DNA from: Paucilactobacillus vaccinostercus DSM 20634
GTDB taxonomy: Bacteria; Bacillota; Bacilli; Lactobacillales; Lactobacillaceae
Assembly (NCBI RefSeq): GCF_001436295.1
Contig: NZ_AYYY01000025.1
Location: 248,001-312,000, forward strand
Direction: 5' to 3'
DNA length: 64,000 nucleotides
Shown: one piece after another, positions 18,170 to 26,248 of the stretch
Layout: each line of letters opens with the position of its first letter
Numbering within the stretch: the stretch's first letter is position 1
Translations under genes and position numbers: made by a program
The notes under the pieces: generated by a model
What the model was told of the DNA's origin: nothing
Databases searched by the model: none
Seen by the model: the letters and a program-made list of their open reading frames with translations, nothing else

Positions 18170-19239
18170 TAGAATTGTCCTCCGTGTTGAACTTCAAAAT
18201 CTTTCATAACGTTAATCAGTGCTGTCACGCCGGCCGTCGGCATCGCATTGTACAGGCTGGCCCGTATGCCACCCACCAATCGATGTCCCGCAAGGTTAAC
18301 GAGCCCTTGCGCCCGGGCAGCCGCGATGAATTGTGCATCTAATTGCGCATCCCCCGTCACAAAGACGATGTTCGTCAGTGACCGTTGGGCGGGGAGTACC
18401 GGATTGTTGAAGAGCTTCGAGTTATCAATAAAGTCATAGAGCATCTTGGCTTGTTCCTGATTACGCTGATAAATGGCATCAACGCCGCCAAACTGCTTCA
18501 GCCACTTAAACGTTAAGCCGGCAGCGTAAGTGCAGAAGACGGGCGGTGTATTCAGTGCCGAATCCTTCTTATCCTCCAGACGGTAATCCATAATTTCCGA
18601 CAAGATTGGTTGGTCGGTTAACCGTTCACGTTTCACAATCACAATCGCCATGCCGGCTGGGCCGATATTCTTTTGGGCGCCGGCGTAGACGAGGTCAAAC
18701 TGATTAATATCGTAGGGCTGAGCCAAAATATTAGATGACATATCCGCCACCAACGGTTGGTCGATCGTTGGAATGTGGTGGTATGTCGTCCCTTCAATGG
18801 TATTGTTCGTCGTGATGTGCAGGTAATCCAACGCCCCGCGCTGCGGGTCCTGAATGGTGGGCAGATTGCCATCAAGTGACGGAACATCGTCAACTTGGAG
18901 GCCTTCAATCCGTTGGGCCGCCTCGAGCGCTTTTTGGGCCCAGTGTCCGGAATTTAAGTAGGCTACGTGATGGTGCTGTTGTGCCAAGTTAAGGGGCACA
19001 TTCGTGAATTGCAGCGTGCCACCCCCGTGTAGAAATAACACGGCGTAATCGTCGCTAATGTGCATCAGGTCCCGCAAGTCCTGCTGCGCTTCGGCGGCCA
19101 GATCCGTGTATAGCGCGGAACGGTGGCTAATCTCCATAATGCTCATACCGCTTCCTTGATAAGATGGCATATCACGCTTAATTTGTTCAACAACCTGTGC
19201 TGGCATGATTCCTGGTCCTGCTGAAAAATTATATCCCAC
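18169..19239 (-). CDS. serC: SerC, phosphoserine aminotransferase
   Basis: 356 aa, PLP enzyme that makes O-phosphoserine from 3-phosphohydroxypyruvate and glutamate. Starts at GTG (19237-19239) with GGGGG upstream: MGYNFSAGPGIMPAQV. The PLP lysine is in VYAGAQKNIGPAG. The gene precedes serA with one-base overlap. Glutamate supplied by GltBD is its amino donor. A serB gene is not in the window. Confidence 0.95.
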   Translation of the reverse strand: MGYNFSAGPGIMPAQVVEQIKRDMPSYQGSGMSIMEISHRSALYTDLAAEAQQDLRDLMHISDDYAVLFLHGGGTLQFTNVPLNLAQQHHHVAYLNSGHWAQKALEAAQRIEGLQVDDVPSLDGNLPTIQDPQRGALDYLHITTNNTIEGTTYHHIPTIDQPLVADMSSNILAQPYDINQFDLVYAGAQKNIGPAGMAIVIVKRERLTDQPILSEIMDYRLEDKKDSALNTPPVFCTYAAGLTFKWLKQFGGVDAIYQRNQEQAKMLYDFIDNSKLFNNPVLPAQRSLTNIVFVTGDAQLDAQFIAAARAQGLVNLAGHRLVGGIRASLYNAMPTAGVTALINVMKDFEVQHGGQF

Positions 19240-19268
19240 TGTAAATTCCCCCGTTTCAATTTATTCTC

Positions 19269-19296
19269 ATCATACCGTTAAACCATCACATTACAA
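19269..19296 (-). promoter_or_regulatory. serC-serA promoter
   Basis: TTGTAA (19291-19296) - 16 bp - TATGAT (19269-19274), minus strand. Confidence 0.6.
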
Positions 19297-19310
19297 TTCA
19301 CTTCATTTTC

Positions 19311-19360
19311 GGTTTATCAAAAAATGACGGTTTATCGCTGGTATATCAACGGTTAGCACA
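19311..19360. promoter_or_regulatory. Putative operator upstream of serC (shared with leu)
   Basis: Contains the 23-bp element (19338-19360) that matches 21 of 23 bases with 2874-2896 upstream of leu. Next to it CGGTTTATC occurs twice 18 bp apart (from about 19310 and 19328), and GGTATATC follows in similar phase. It lies about 41 bp upstream of the ser -35. Confidence 0.55.
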
Positions 19361-19526
19361 ACTTTCGAAATTTAATATAAATATTTTAATATTCATGATT
19401 TTAAGAAAATTAGTGGCTCATAATCGTACTATTCTCCGCTTTACCGTTATTATAAATATTTTTGTACAAATATTATTATATAAGAACAAACCATGTTTTT
19501 TCAATGAACCTTTTTTCAAATACGCG

Positions 19527-19555
19527 TTGACAAGTTTTCTCCTCTTATCTATACT
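19527..19555 (+). promoter_or_regulatory. Promoter of the trp leader and transporter
   Basis: TTGACA (19527-19532) - 17 bp - TATACT (19550-19555), near consensus, 36 bp before the leader ATG. Confidence 0.88.
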
Positions 19556-19590
19556 TGAACACATTAAGACGACGTTAGGAGAATGGTCAG

Positions 19591-19638
19591 ATGAGTTATC
19601 CAACACAACAACTGAATATTTGGTGGCAAAGTCGGTAA
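19591..19638 (+). CDS. Tryptophan leader peptide
   Basis: 15-codon ORF reading MSYPTQQLNIWWQSR then TAA, with AGGAG nine bases upstream. Two adjacent Trp codons (TGG TGG) near the end are what is expected of a Trp-tRNA sensor. A stem TCAGGTTG/CAACCTGA begins just after the stop and two terminators follow before the transporter genes. Function inferred from this pattern; the peptide itself probably has no other role. Confidence 0.85.
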   Translation: MSYPTQQLNIWWQSR

Positions 19639-19671
19639 TCAGGTTGTGTGCTCATCGCAGGTGCAACCTGA
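19639..19671 (+). promoter_or_regulatory. Post-leader stem of the trp attenuator
   Basis: Perfect 8-bp stem, 19639-19646 with 19664-19671, starting at the leader stop codon. It is the likely pause or alternative stem. I could not derive a clean antiterminator pairing with the downstream terminator by eye. Confidence 0.65.
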
Positions 19672-19714
19672 ACTTTTCAGATTGTATCTGTGCTGACTTG
19701 TTTAACTTTCCATA

Positions 19715-19745
19715 GTCTGCATGGATTCTCTCATGCAGGCTTTTT
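19715..19745 (+). terminator. Attenuator terminator 1 (trp leader)
   Basis: CTGCATG (19717-19723) / CATGCAG (19732-19738), extendable by two pairs, then a T run from 19741. Confidence 0.82.
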
Positions 19746-19755
19746 CTTTGGATAA

Positions 19756-19787
19756 AAGGAGCCTCGTGTGGGGCTCCTTATTTTTTT
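19756..19787 (+). terminator. Attenuator terminator 2 (trp leader)
   Basis: AAGGAGCC (19756-19763) / GGCTCCTT (19772-19779) then A and seven T. Ends 33 bp before trpX. Confidence 0.85.
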
Positions 19788-19820
19788 GTTTCAGCAATTA
19801 TTTGACGAGGTGGAATACAA

Positions 19821-20810
19821 ATGAAACGCATGTACACATTGATCGCGATTCTATTAGTTTTTCTCGGATTCGCATACTTTCAAGAAGGCGGCGGCATCAC
19901 TAAGCAAAAAACGCCCACGGTTGGGATTTTAACCTTGATGCATCACCCCGCCCTCGATCAGATTCATAAAGGCGTGGTCGCCGGACTAGCCAAAGAAGGC
20001 TATAAAGGAAAAAGCGTCAAAATTGATTACCAAAATGCTCAGGGTGATCAAAGTAACTTGAAGACCATGGCTTCTAAGCTCGTGAACGAAAACAACGATG
20101 TTCTCGTCGGGATTACGACCCCTGCTTCACAAGCATTAGCCAATGCCACATCGAAGATTCCCATCGTTTTAGGGGCGGTTACCGATCCCCACGGTGCAGG
20201 ACTCGTTAAGAACAATAAGAAGCCCGGCGGCAATATCACCGGCGTTTCCGATCAGGCACCACTCAAGAAACAATTGAAACTGATCAAGGAATTCATGCCT
20301 CACATGAAGACCCTCGGAATCATTTACACATCTAGCGACAGTTCTGCAACAACGGAACACGCCCTTTTCGTTAAGCTGTGTAAGGAAGAACACGTTAACT
20401 TGAAATCGTACTCCATTTCTAACAGTAACGATTTGAACCAGGTTTCCCAAGAAGCCCTCACCCAAGTTGACGCCATCTTCATTCCAACCGACAACACGAT
20501 CGCCGGTGCGATGCAAACGCTGATTGCAAACGCCAACGCCGCCAACAAGCCCGTCTTCCCCGCCGTCGATACGATGGTGAAGGATGGTGGGGTAGCCACC
20601 TACAGTATTAACCAATACAAGCTCGGTGTGGAAGGTGGTCGCTTAGCCGGTCAAATCTTAAAGGGTAAGAAAAAGACCGCCACGACACCAATCAAGTACA
20701 TTAAGAACGGAGATCCAACTTTGAATCTCAAGCAAGCCAAGAAACTCGGATTACACGTTCCCGCCCGCTTCTTGAAGGACGCCGAACAACATGGGGAGGT
20801 CTACAAATAA
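19821..20810 (+). CDS. trpX: TrpX-like ABC transporter substrate-binding protein
   Basis: 329 aa of the ABC_sub_bind family (TrpX/YtlA-like). It has an N-terminal membrane segment (residues 4-20) without a lipobox Cys, so it is probably anchored by that helix. The body shows VGILTLMHHPALDQIHKG, SQALANATSKIPIVLGAVTDP and a C-terminal GRLAGQILKGK. The tryptophan leader upstream points to tryptophan as substrate; that is inference from context. The stop overlaps the permease start (TAATG). Confidence 0.85.
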   Translation: MKRMYTLIAILLVFLGFAYFQEGGGITKQKTPTVGILTLMHHPALDQIHKGVVAGLAKEGYKGKSVKIDYQNAQGDQSNLKTMASKLVNENNDVLVGITTPASQALANATSKIPIVLGAVTDPHGAGLVKNNKKPGGNITGVSDQAPLKKQLKLIKEFMPHMKTLGIIYTSSDSSATTEHALFVKLCKEEHVNLKSYSISNSNDLNQVSQEALTQVDAIFIPTDNTIAGAMQTLIANANAANKPVFPAVDTMVKDGGVATYSINQYKLGVEGGRLAGQILKGKKKTATTPIKYIKNGDPTLNLKQAKKLGLHVPARFLKDAEQHGEVYK

Positions 20811-21709
20811 TGAGTTTAGTTGTTTCTGCAATCGGTCAAGGCCTACTCTGGGCAATCCTCGGACTAGGACTATTCCTGACCTTTAGAATTTTAAACATTG
20901 CCGATATGACGGTTGAAGGAACCTTCCCAATGGGGGCCGCCGTCGCCGTTACCGCCATCGTCCATGGTTACTCACCACTGACGGCCACCATCTTCGCCTG
21001 TCTGGCTGGGATGGCCGCGGGACTAGTCACGGGCCTACTGTACACCAAGGGCAAGATCGACATCCTATTGGCCGGAATCTTAGTCATGACGGCCGCCTAC
21101 TCCGTTAACCTGCGGATCATGGGTAAGTCCAACACATCGCTGTTAGGACACTCAACCCTTCTCAAAGCCAAGTTTTTGGCTGCGATGCCCAACTACTTTG
21201 ACACGGTCTTTTTGGGGATGTTAGTGATCGCCATTATTACCATCATCCTCGTCTTCTTCTTGCAAACCGATCTCGGTCAAGCTTTTATTGCGACCGGCGA
21301 TAACGAGAAGATGGCGAAGTCGCTAGGAATTCATACCGACAACATGAAGATTATGGGCCTGATGGTTTCTAACGGCATGGTGGGCATCTGTGGTGCCCTA
21401 GTATCACAAAGTAATGGATACGCCGATATTAACATGGGGATTGGGACCATCGTGATCGCCCTGGCTTCGATCATCATTGGTGAAGTGGCCTTCGGTGAAC
21501 TCACCCTGAACCAACGTCTACTGGCAGTGACCATGGGGAGTATTATTTACCGGTTGATCTTGATGGCTGTTTTGCAACTCGGATTCAGCGCCAACGATCT
21601 GAACCTCCTTTCATCACTAGTTCTCGCAATCTGCATGATGCTACCGCAGTTCCGTCACGCCTTACATCTCGATCGGATCTTTACCAAGGGGGTTAAAGCC
21701 CATGACTAA
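20810..21709 (+). CDS. trpY: TrpY-like ABC transporter permease
   Basis: 299 aa, about eight to nine hydrophobic segments, of the BPD_transp_2 (branched-chain/ribose type) permease family. DLGQAFIATGDNEKMAKSLGI is the cytoplasmic coupling-helix region typical of the family. It overlaps the ATPase gene by 8 bases. Confidence 0.87.
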   Translation: MSLVVSAIGQGLLWAILGLGLFLTFRILNIADMTVEGTFPMGAAVAVTAIVHGYSPLTATIFACLAGMAAGLVTGLLYTKGKIDILLAGILVMTAAYSVNLRIMGKSNTSLLGHSTLLKAKFLAAMPNYFDTVFLGMLVIAIITIILVFFLQTDLGQAFIATGDNEKMAKSLGIHTDNMKIMGLMVSNGMVGICGALVSQSNGYADINMGIGTIVIALASIIIGEVAFGELTLNQRLLAVTMGSIIYRLILMAVLQLGFSANDLNLLSSLVLAICMMLPQFRHALHLDRIFTKGVKAHD

Positions 21710-22466
21710 ACCAATTCTCGAATTAAAAGACATCGTCACACTGGTCAACAAAGGTACCAGTAACGAAACTGAAATTCTGAAGAAGCTCAACTTGACCATC
21801 AATGAAGGCGACTTTATCACGATTGTGGGCTCCAACGGGGCTGGTAAATCCACCCTCTTCAACGTCATCGGGGGTAATTTACCGGTTGATGACGGCCACA
21901 TTTTACTTCACGGCAACGATATTACCCACCAAACCGAAGAAGAACGCACCAAGTTCTTGAGTCGTGTTTTCCAAGATCCTAAACTGGGAACCGCTCCTCG
22001 TATGACGGTCGCTGAAAACATGTTGCTGGCACAAAAACGGGGCGAAAAACGCCACCTCATTCCCCGGAAACTGAAACAACAAATGACAGATTTCACCCGT
22101 ATTGCGGGGATTATGCATAACGGTCTGGAAGATCGGATGAATACCGCCACCGGCAACCTATCCGGTGGTCAACGCCAAGCACTGAGCTTCCTGATGGCCA
22201 CGCTCAAACGCCCCGACATCATTCTTCTTGATGAGCATACTGCGGCGCTAGACCCACGAACCAGTCAAAACCTGCTCAATGCGACCAACGAACGGATTAC
22301 CGAAGACGGGCTAACCGCCCTGATGATTACCCATCATTTGGAAGACGCATTGATCTATGGTAACCGGTTGATCGTTCTTGGTGACGGCCAGATTAAGGCC
22401 GACTTCAAGGGTGAAGAAAAGCAACAACTAACGGCTGAAAAATTATACGAATACTTTGAAGCTTAG
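21702..22466 (+). CDS. trpZ: TrpZ-like ABC transporter ATPase
   Basis: 254 aa. Walker A GSNGAGKST, signature LSGGQRQALS, Walker B IILLDEHTAALD (His in the place often taken by Pro), switch MITHHLEDA. It is the single ATPase of the system and the last gene before a terminator. Confidence 0.9.
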   Translation: MTKPILELKDIVTLVNKGTSNETEILKKLNLTINEGDFITIVGSNGAGKSTLFNVIGGNLPVDDGHILLHGNDITHQTEEERTKFLSRVFQDPKLGTAPRMTVAENMLLAQKRGEKRHLIPRKLKQQMTDFTRIAGIMHNGLEDRMNTATGNLSGGQRQALSFLMATLKRPDIILLDEHTAALDPRTSQNLLNATNERITEDGLTALMITHHLEDALIYGNRLIVLGDGQIKADFKGEEKQQLTAEKLYEYFEA

Positions 22467-22492
22467 TGAAAAACGTTATTCAATTTAAAAAG

Positions 22493-22536
22493 TGGCACGA
22501 CTCACAATCAAAATCATGTGAGTCGTGCCATTTTTT
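22493..22536. terminator. Bidirectional terminator after trpXYZ
   Basis: Perfect 14-bp stem, 22493-22506 / 22517-22530, flanked by A and T runs; serves trpXYZ and the convergent dehydrogenase gene. Confidence 0.9.
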
Positions 22537-22546
22537 ATTTAACTTA

Positions 22547-23410
22547 TTAATTCCACCACAACTTCACCAAAGCCTGTGTACCGTCGTTACCCAGTTGGCG
22601 TTCATCAACCAACTGTTCATACAATCGTTTAGCTTGTTGCGTGGCTGGTAAGTTCAATTCCATTTTTTCTGCTTCATCAATTGCAATTCTCAAATCTTTC
22701 AGAAAATGCTTCGCAAAAAAGCCGGGAGTGTAGTCGTCTTTTAAAATTCGGGGCACGTAGTTATCCATGCTCCAATTATCTGCGCCACCCGAACTTAACG
22801 TTTCCAAGACCGTTGGTAGATCCAGCTTGGCAGCCTTAGCGTACACCAGCATTTCCGTCAAACCAGTCATCGTGCCGGCAATCATAATCTGATTTGCCAT
22901 CTTCGCATGTTGTCCGGCCCCGTATCCGCCAAAATAGTTATGGCGCTGTCCAATCTGTTCAAAGACCGGAACGACCTGCTCATACGTGTCGCGGTGCCCC
23001 CCAACCATGATCGTTAGCGTCGCATTTTTTGCGCCGACATCACCACCCGACACTGGTGCGTCGAGAACATGCAATCCCTGCTTATCGGCGAAGTGCCCAA
23101 TTCGTTGTGCCAATGAGGGCGTACTAGTCGTCATATCGATCAGTACTTGGTCTGGTGTGGCCTGCTGAAAAATCCCCTGCTGCCCGAAATAAACGGCTTC
23201 GACATCTTGTGGGTATCCCACCATCGTGAAAACGAGTTGCTGACCGGTGGCCGCTGCGACGGGTGACGCCGCCCAGTGAGCCCCATGATCAATCACGGTT
23301 TGGGCCCGTGACTGTGTCCGATTATAAACAGTGACCTCATGACCGGCTGTCAATAAGTTATTAATGATGCCAGTGCCCATCACGCCGGTGCCAATAAATC
23401 CAATTTTCAT
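22547..23410 (-). CDS. NAD(P)-dependent beta-hydroxyacid dehydrogenase
   Basis: 287 aa, 3-hydroxyisobutyrate / tartronate semialdehyde reductase family. N-terminal Rossmann motif KIGFIGTGVMGTGI, the substrate motif DAPVSGGDVGAKNATLTIMVGG and the catalytic Lys in GAGQHAKMANQ. The exact substrate cannot be told from the sequence; YihU, GarR and succinic semialdehyde reductases all look like this. GAGGAGG precedes the ATG. Confidence 0.88.
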   Translation of the reverse strand: MKIGFIGTGVMGTGIINNLLTAGHEVTVYNRTQSRAQTVIDHGAHWAASPVAAATGQQLVFTMVGYPQDVEAVYFGQQGIFQQATPDQVLIDMTTSTPSLAQRIGHFADKQGLHVLDAPVSGGDVGAKNATLTIMVGGHRDTYEQVVPVFEQIGQRHNYFGGYGAGQHAKMANQIMIAGTMTGLTEMLVYAKAAKLDLPTVLETLSSGGADNWSMDNYVPRILKDDYTPGFFAKHFLKDLRIAIDEAEKMELNLPATQQAKRLYEQLVDERQLGNDGTQALVKLWWN

Positions 23411-23425
23411 TGTCGGATCCTCCTC

Positions 23426-24067
23426 TTAGTTGAGCTTCGTTTGCAATACTGGGCGCCCATTGAGTGCTTGCAGGTGCCGATTGTTGGGGTGTTCAAATAG
23501 CTGATGGTAACGCGCAAGTTGGCCTTTAGAGACGCTTAATGGCGTTTGCGCGACGTACCACCGGACGCCCTCAGTCAATGGCGGGGTCGTCAGTGAACCG
23601 AGATAGCGTAACACCGGCCCCGTAGCTGGTAGCTCCGCATGTACATCTAGCAATTGCTTCAGGGTCACCGTCTCGTGGGGCTTAAACTGCGTTAAAAGCT
23701 GTTCAAATACGGGATCAGGGGCGCCAATGTGGGCTACACGGGCGACGACAGCCAGCTGCCCAGCCGCGTCTTGGAACACAAAGTGCCATTCCATCGCTGC
23801 CTGATCATCGTCAATCACGTGCTCGGCGGGCGCGTGAAAATGAAGTTGTTGGAACTGATACGGTCGTTGCTCGAGTACTGCATGACCATGGCCATTCATT
23901 TGAAAGTTAATCTCTTTATCGCTCAGGCTGACCCCTTCGATATCGTTTTGCCACACTAGTAGATGGTTAGCGACGGCCGCTTGGGCCGTGGCGGTATTCA
24001 GCGGCACTGGTGACTGCTGCTGGCCAAAGCCGTTTTTCCACTGTTCCTGTTTCGTATAATCAAGCAT
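23426..24067 (-). CDS. Alpha-type carbonic anhydrase
   Basis: 213 aa. Hydrates CO2 to bicarbonate. The three Zn ligands are in QLHFHAPAEH and EWHFVF, and the C-terminal LTTPPLTEGVRWYV is the family signature. I start at ATG 24067, 8 bases after AAGGGAG. There is no signal peptide, whereas most bacterial alpha-class enzymes are exported, so this copy should be cytoplasmic. Likely supplies bicarbonate for carboxylations. Confidence 0.9.
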   Translation of the reverse strand: MLDYTKQEQWKNGFGQQQSPVPLNTATAQAAVANHLLVWQNDIEGVSLSDKEINFQMNGHGHAVLEQRPYQFQQLHFHAPAEHVIDDDQAAMEWHFVFQDAAGQLAVVARVAHIGAPDPVFEQLLTQFKPHETVTLKQLLDVHAELPATGPVLRYLGSLTTPPLTEGVRWYVAQTPLSVSKGQLARYHQLFEHPNNRHLQALNGRPVLQTKLN

Positions 24068-24192
24068 TACCCGCACTCCCTTATTTTTTAGTTATTCCTA
24101 GTGTATTACGTTTCATCGTCATTGGCGCACTTTTTTGCCTGAACATTATGGAAAATTGGCCCAAAAACTGTCTGCCACCCGAATGAGATCGT

Positions 24193-24233
24193 TAAAAAAA
24201 AGATCACCGCTGCCGGCATCCGGCAACGATCAT
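24193..24233 (-). terminator. Terminator after trx
   Basis: GATC-loop stem with core GTTGCCGG/CCGGCAGC (24202-24233, minus strand) followed by eight T. Confidence 0.85.
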
Positions 24234-24235
24234 CC

Positions 24236-24562
24236 CTATTGAAGTTGTTTAATTTTTTGTTCCACGTAGCGTGCCAACTTGTCACGACTAAACAGACCGG
24301 TAAGCTTTTCTTTTGCCACCCCATCGTTAAAAACAACCAGGCTCGGCACGCTCAATACGTGATAACGCGCCGCAATTTCCTGGCTATCATCAACGTTAAA
24401 CCGGACAAAGGTGACCCGATCTCGGAACTGTTCGTCTAACTGATCGATGACGGGTTCCATCATTTTACATGGGGCACACCAAGGCGCCCAAAAGTCGACG
24501 ATCGTGAGTTTATCTTGGGCGACCTGTTCGTCAAAGTTGGTCGCCGTTGCTGTTACTGCCAT
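24236..24562 (-). CDS. Thioredoxin with CAPC active site
   Basis: 108 aa from ATG 24562 (7 bases after the terC stop). Thioredoxin fold with DFWAPWCAPCKMMEPV; the redox pair is Cys29-Ala-Pro-Cys32 instead of the common CGPC. The cis-Pro is in LSVPSLVVF. The middle residues tune redox potential, so activity may differ from standard TrxA. It follows terC in the same transcript. Confidence 0.92.
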   Translation of the reverse strand: MAVTATATNFDEQVAQDKLTIVDFWAPWCAPCKMMEPVIDQLDEQFRDRVTFVRFNVDDSQEIAARYHVLSVPSLVVFNDGVAKEKLTGLFSRDKLARYVEQKIKQLQ

Positions 24563-24569
24563 CTTCGTA

Positions 24570-25313
24570 TTACTCCTTTTTGGCCTTGCGGCGGATAACA
24601 TGAATGAGAAGGGTCACAAAAAACATTGCCAGAATAAAGACGCCGAACAGGCCCGACGGAATTTCAATGTCGATCGCTGGAATCGTCAAAAACAGCTTAA
24701 TCGCAATGACCGCAATCAACACGTACGCCATCGGTTCCAATTCCGGAATCTTGCGCATGAGGTTCATGATAATCTCCGCAATCCCCCGCATACACAAAAT
24801 CCCAATCAAGCCCCCAATCAGCACAATCACCGGATTCGATGAAATTGCAAGGGAGGCAAGGACGGAATCTACTGAAAAGATGATGTCCATTAATTCAATT
24901 TGCACAACAACGGACCAAAATAAGGGGAGTACCCGATGCTTCTTTTCCTTCGGTACTTTGACCGGTTTTCGGCCAAACATCTTGTGATGAAAAAAGCGGT
25001 AAACGAGGTACATCAGGTACAGCGCCCCAATTACCTTGATCTCCCAGATATGAATTAGGTAGGTCCCAATTCCGATGATTAAAAAGCGGAACAGGTAGGC
25101 GCCCCACAACCCATAAAACAGTGACTTTTCTTGTTCTTTTAACGTTGGTAACACTCTCGTTTGCGTTGCCAACACAATTGCGTTGTCTACCGACAACAGA
25201 CACTCAATCATCACCAGTGATAAAATCACCAGCCAGTCCTGACCGGAGCCAATAACCGCAGCCCAGTTGTGCAGGTCAAAAAACGGACCATAGAGCTTTT
25301 CAATAAGTGACAA
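24570..25313 (-). CDS. TerC-family integral membrane protein
   Basis: 247 aa, about seven membrane helices. The family motifs ECLLSVDNAIVLA and DIIFSVDSVLA carry acidic residues thought to bind metal. In Gram-positive bacteria TerC proteins are linked to manganese export and metalation of secreted enzymes. It starts at TTG with GGGGG eight bases upstream. No yybP-ykoY riboswitch is seen ahead of it; it follows the RluD-like gene by 26 bp. Confidence 0.9.
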   Translation of the reverse strand: MSLIEKLYGPFFDLHNWAAVIGSGQDWLVILSLVMIECLLSVDNAIVLATQTRVLPTLKEQEKSLFYGLWGAYLFRFLIIGIGTYLIHIWEIKVIGALYLMYLVYRFFHHKMFGRKPVKVPKEKKHRVLPLFWSVVVQIELMDIIFSVDSVLASLAISSNPVIVLIGGLIGILCMRGIAEIIMNLMRKIPELEPMAYVLIAVIAIKLFLTIPAIDIEIPSGLFGVFILAMFFVTLLIHVIRRKAKKE

Positions 25314-25339
25314 TTAGTTTCCCCCTTACACCGATTCAA

Positions 25340-26248
25340 TTATTTCAAGTGCCATTTTACTATACTTTCTTCAAAATAGCGCGGATTTGGCGCATTAACC
25401 GTGATTTTTTGGCCCGTAAACGGTAACACGACCGTCAGTGCCGTTCCGTGTAACATCATTTTGGCGTTTGGTCGCTCGTTATACAATGGATCGCCCACGA
25501 TCGGGGCCTGCATGGCGGCTAGATGAACCCGAATCTGGTGCGTGCGTCCCGTTTCCAATTGTAACCTCACCAGACTATGCGTGCCGTACGCCCCCAACAC
25601 CTGATAGTGGGTTCGGGCAGTCTGCGCATGAACGCCATCAATTTGCCGCTTGCGGCGGTCGGCCTCATCGCGACCGATGGGCAACGTGATGACCCCCGCC
25701 GGTTCGAGGAACACTCCGTCCGTAATGGCTAAATAGTGGCGGTGAATCTGCCGGCTGCTAATCAAGCGATCCAAAAGCGGCACGACGATTGGATTTTTGG
25801 CAATCAATACCGCCCCACTCGTCTGTTGATCAATGCGATGCACCATGAAGGGGACGGCATTCTGCCGTGCTAAATGCCCCGCCACAAAGTTCATCAGGGT
25901 GCCCCGCTCATCTTGCCGGTTTGGATGGGTCTTAATCCCCGCCGGCTTATTGACGACTAAAAGATCATCATTTTCAAAGAGAACCGTCACCGGTTGGGTG
26001 TCATCAACGAGATAGTTGGATGTCGCGGTGCGAAACTCATCCCCGCTAAAGCGTAAAACAACCTGATCCCCTGCCTGAACGGGGGTACTCATCGGTTGGT
26101 AGCGACCGTTTAACCAGACATTTTCCCGGATTCGGAGAAAGTGGACGATGCGGTGCGGGAGGAGCCAGTGCTGTTCTAATAGTTCCCTCAGTGGAACCTG
26201 ATCGGCGCTTGCTGGAACGATTTGGGTTGTCTGCCAATGAATTGTCAT
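25340..26248 (-). CDS. RluD-family pseudouridine synthase
   Basis: 302 aa. The catalytic Asp is in MVHRIDQQTSGAVLIAKN, with LVVNKPAGIKTHP before it and ETGRTHQIRVHLA after, all RluA/RluD family motifs. An N-terminal S4-like part is short. It modifies uridines in rRNA or tRNA; target not predictable. It overlaps the upstream hydrolase gene by 4 bases (ATGA). Confidence 0.9.
   Translation of the reverse strand: MTIHWQTTQIVPASADQVPLRELLEQHWLLPHRIVHFLRIRENVWLNGRYQPMSTPVQAGDQVVLRFSGDEFRTATSNYLVDDTQPVTVLFENDDLLVVNKPAGIKTHPNRQDERGTLMNFVAGHLARQNAVPFMVHRIDQQTSGAVLIAKNPIVVPLLDRLISSRQIHRHYLAITDGVFLEPAGVITLPIGRDEADRRKRQIDGVHAQTARTHYQVLGAYGTHSLVRLQLETGRTHQIRVHLAAMQAPIVGDPLYNERPNAKMMLHGTALTVVLPFTGQKITVNAPNPRYFEESIVKWHLK

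Noticed and set aside
20169-20615. 148-codon minus frame inside trpX
   Set aside because: Antisense to a well supported substrate-binding protein; no ribosome site.
24447-24842. 131-codon plus frame across trx and terC
   Set aside because: Antisense to two real genes and spans their junction; no promoter or ribosome site.
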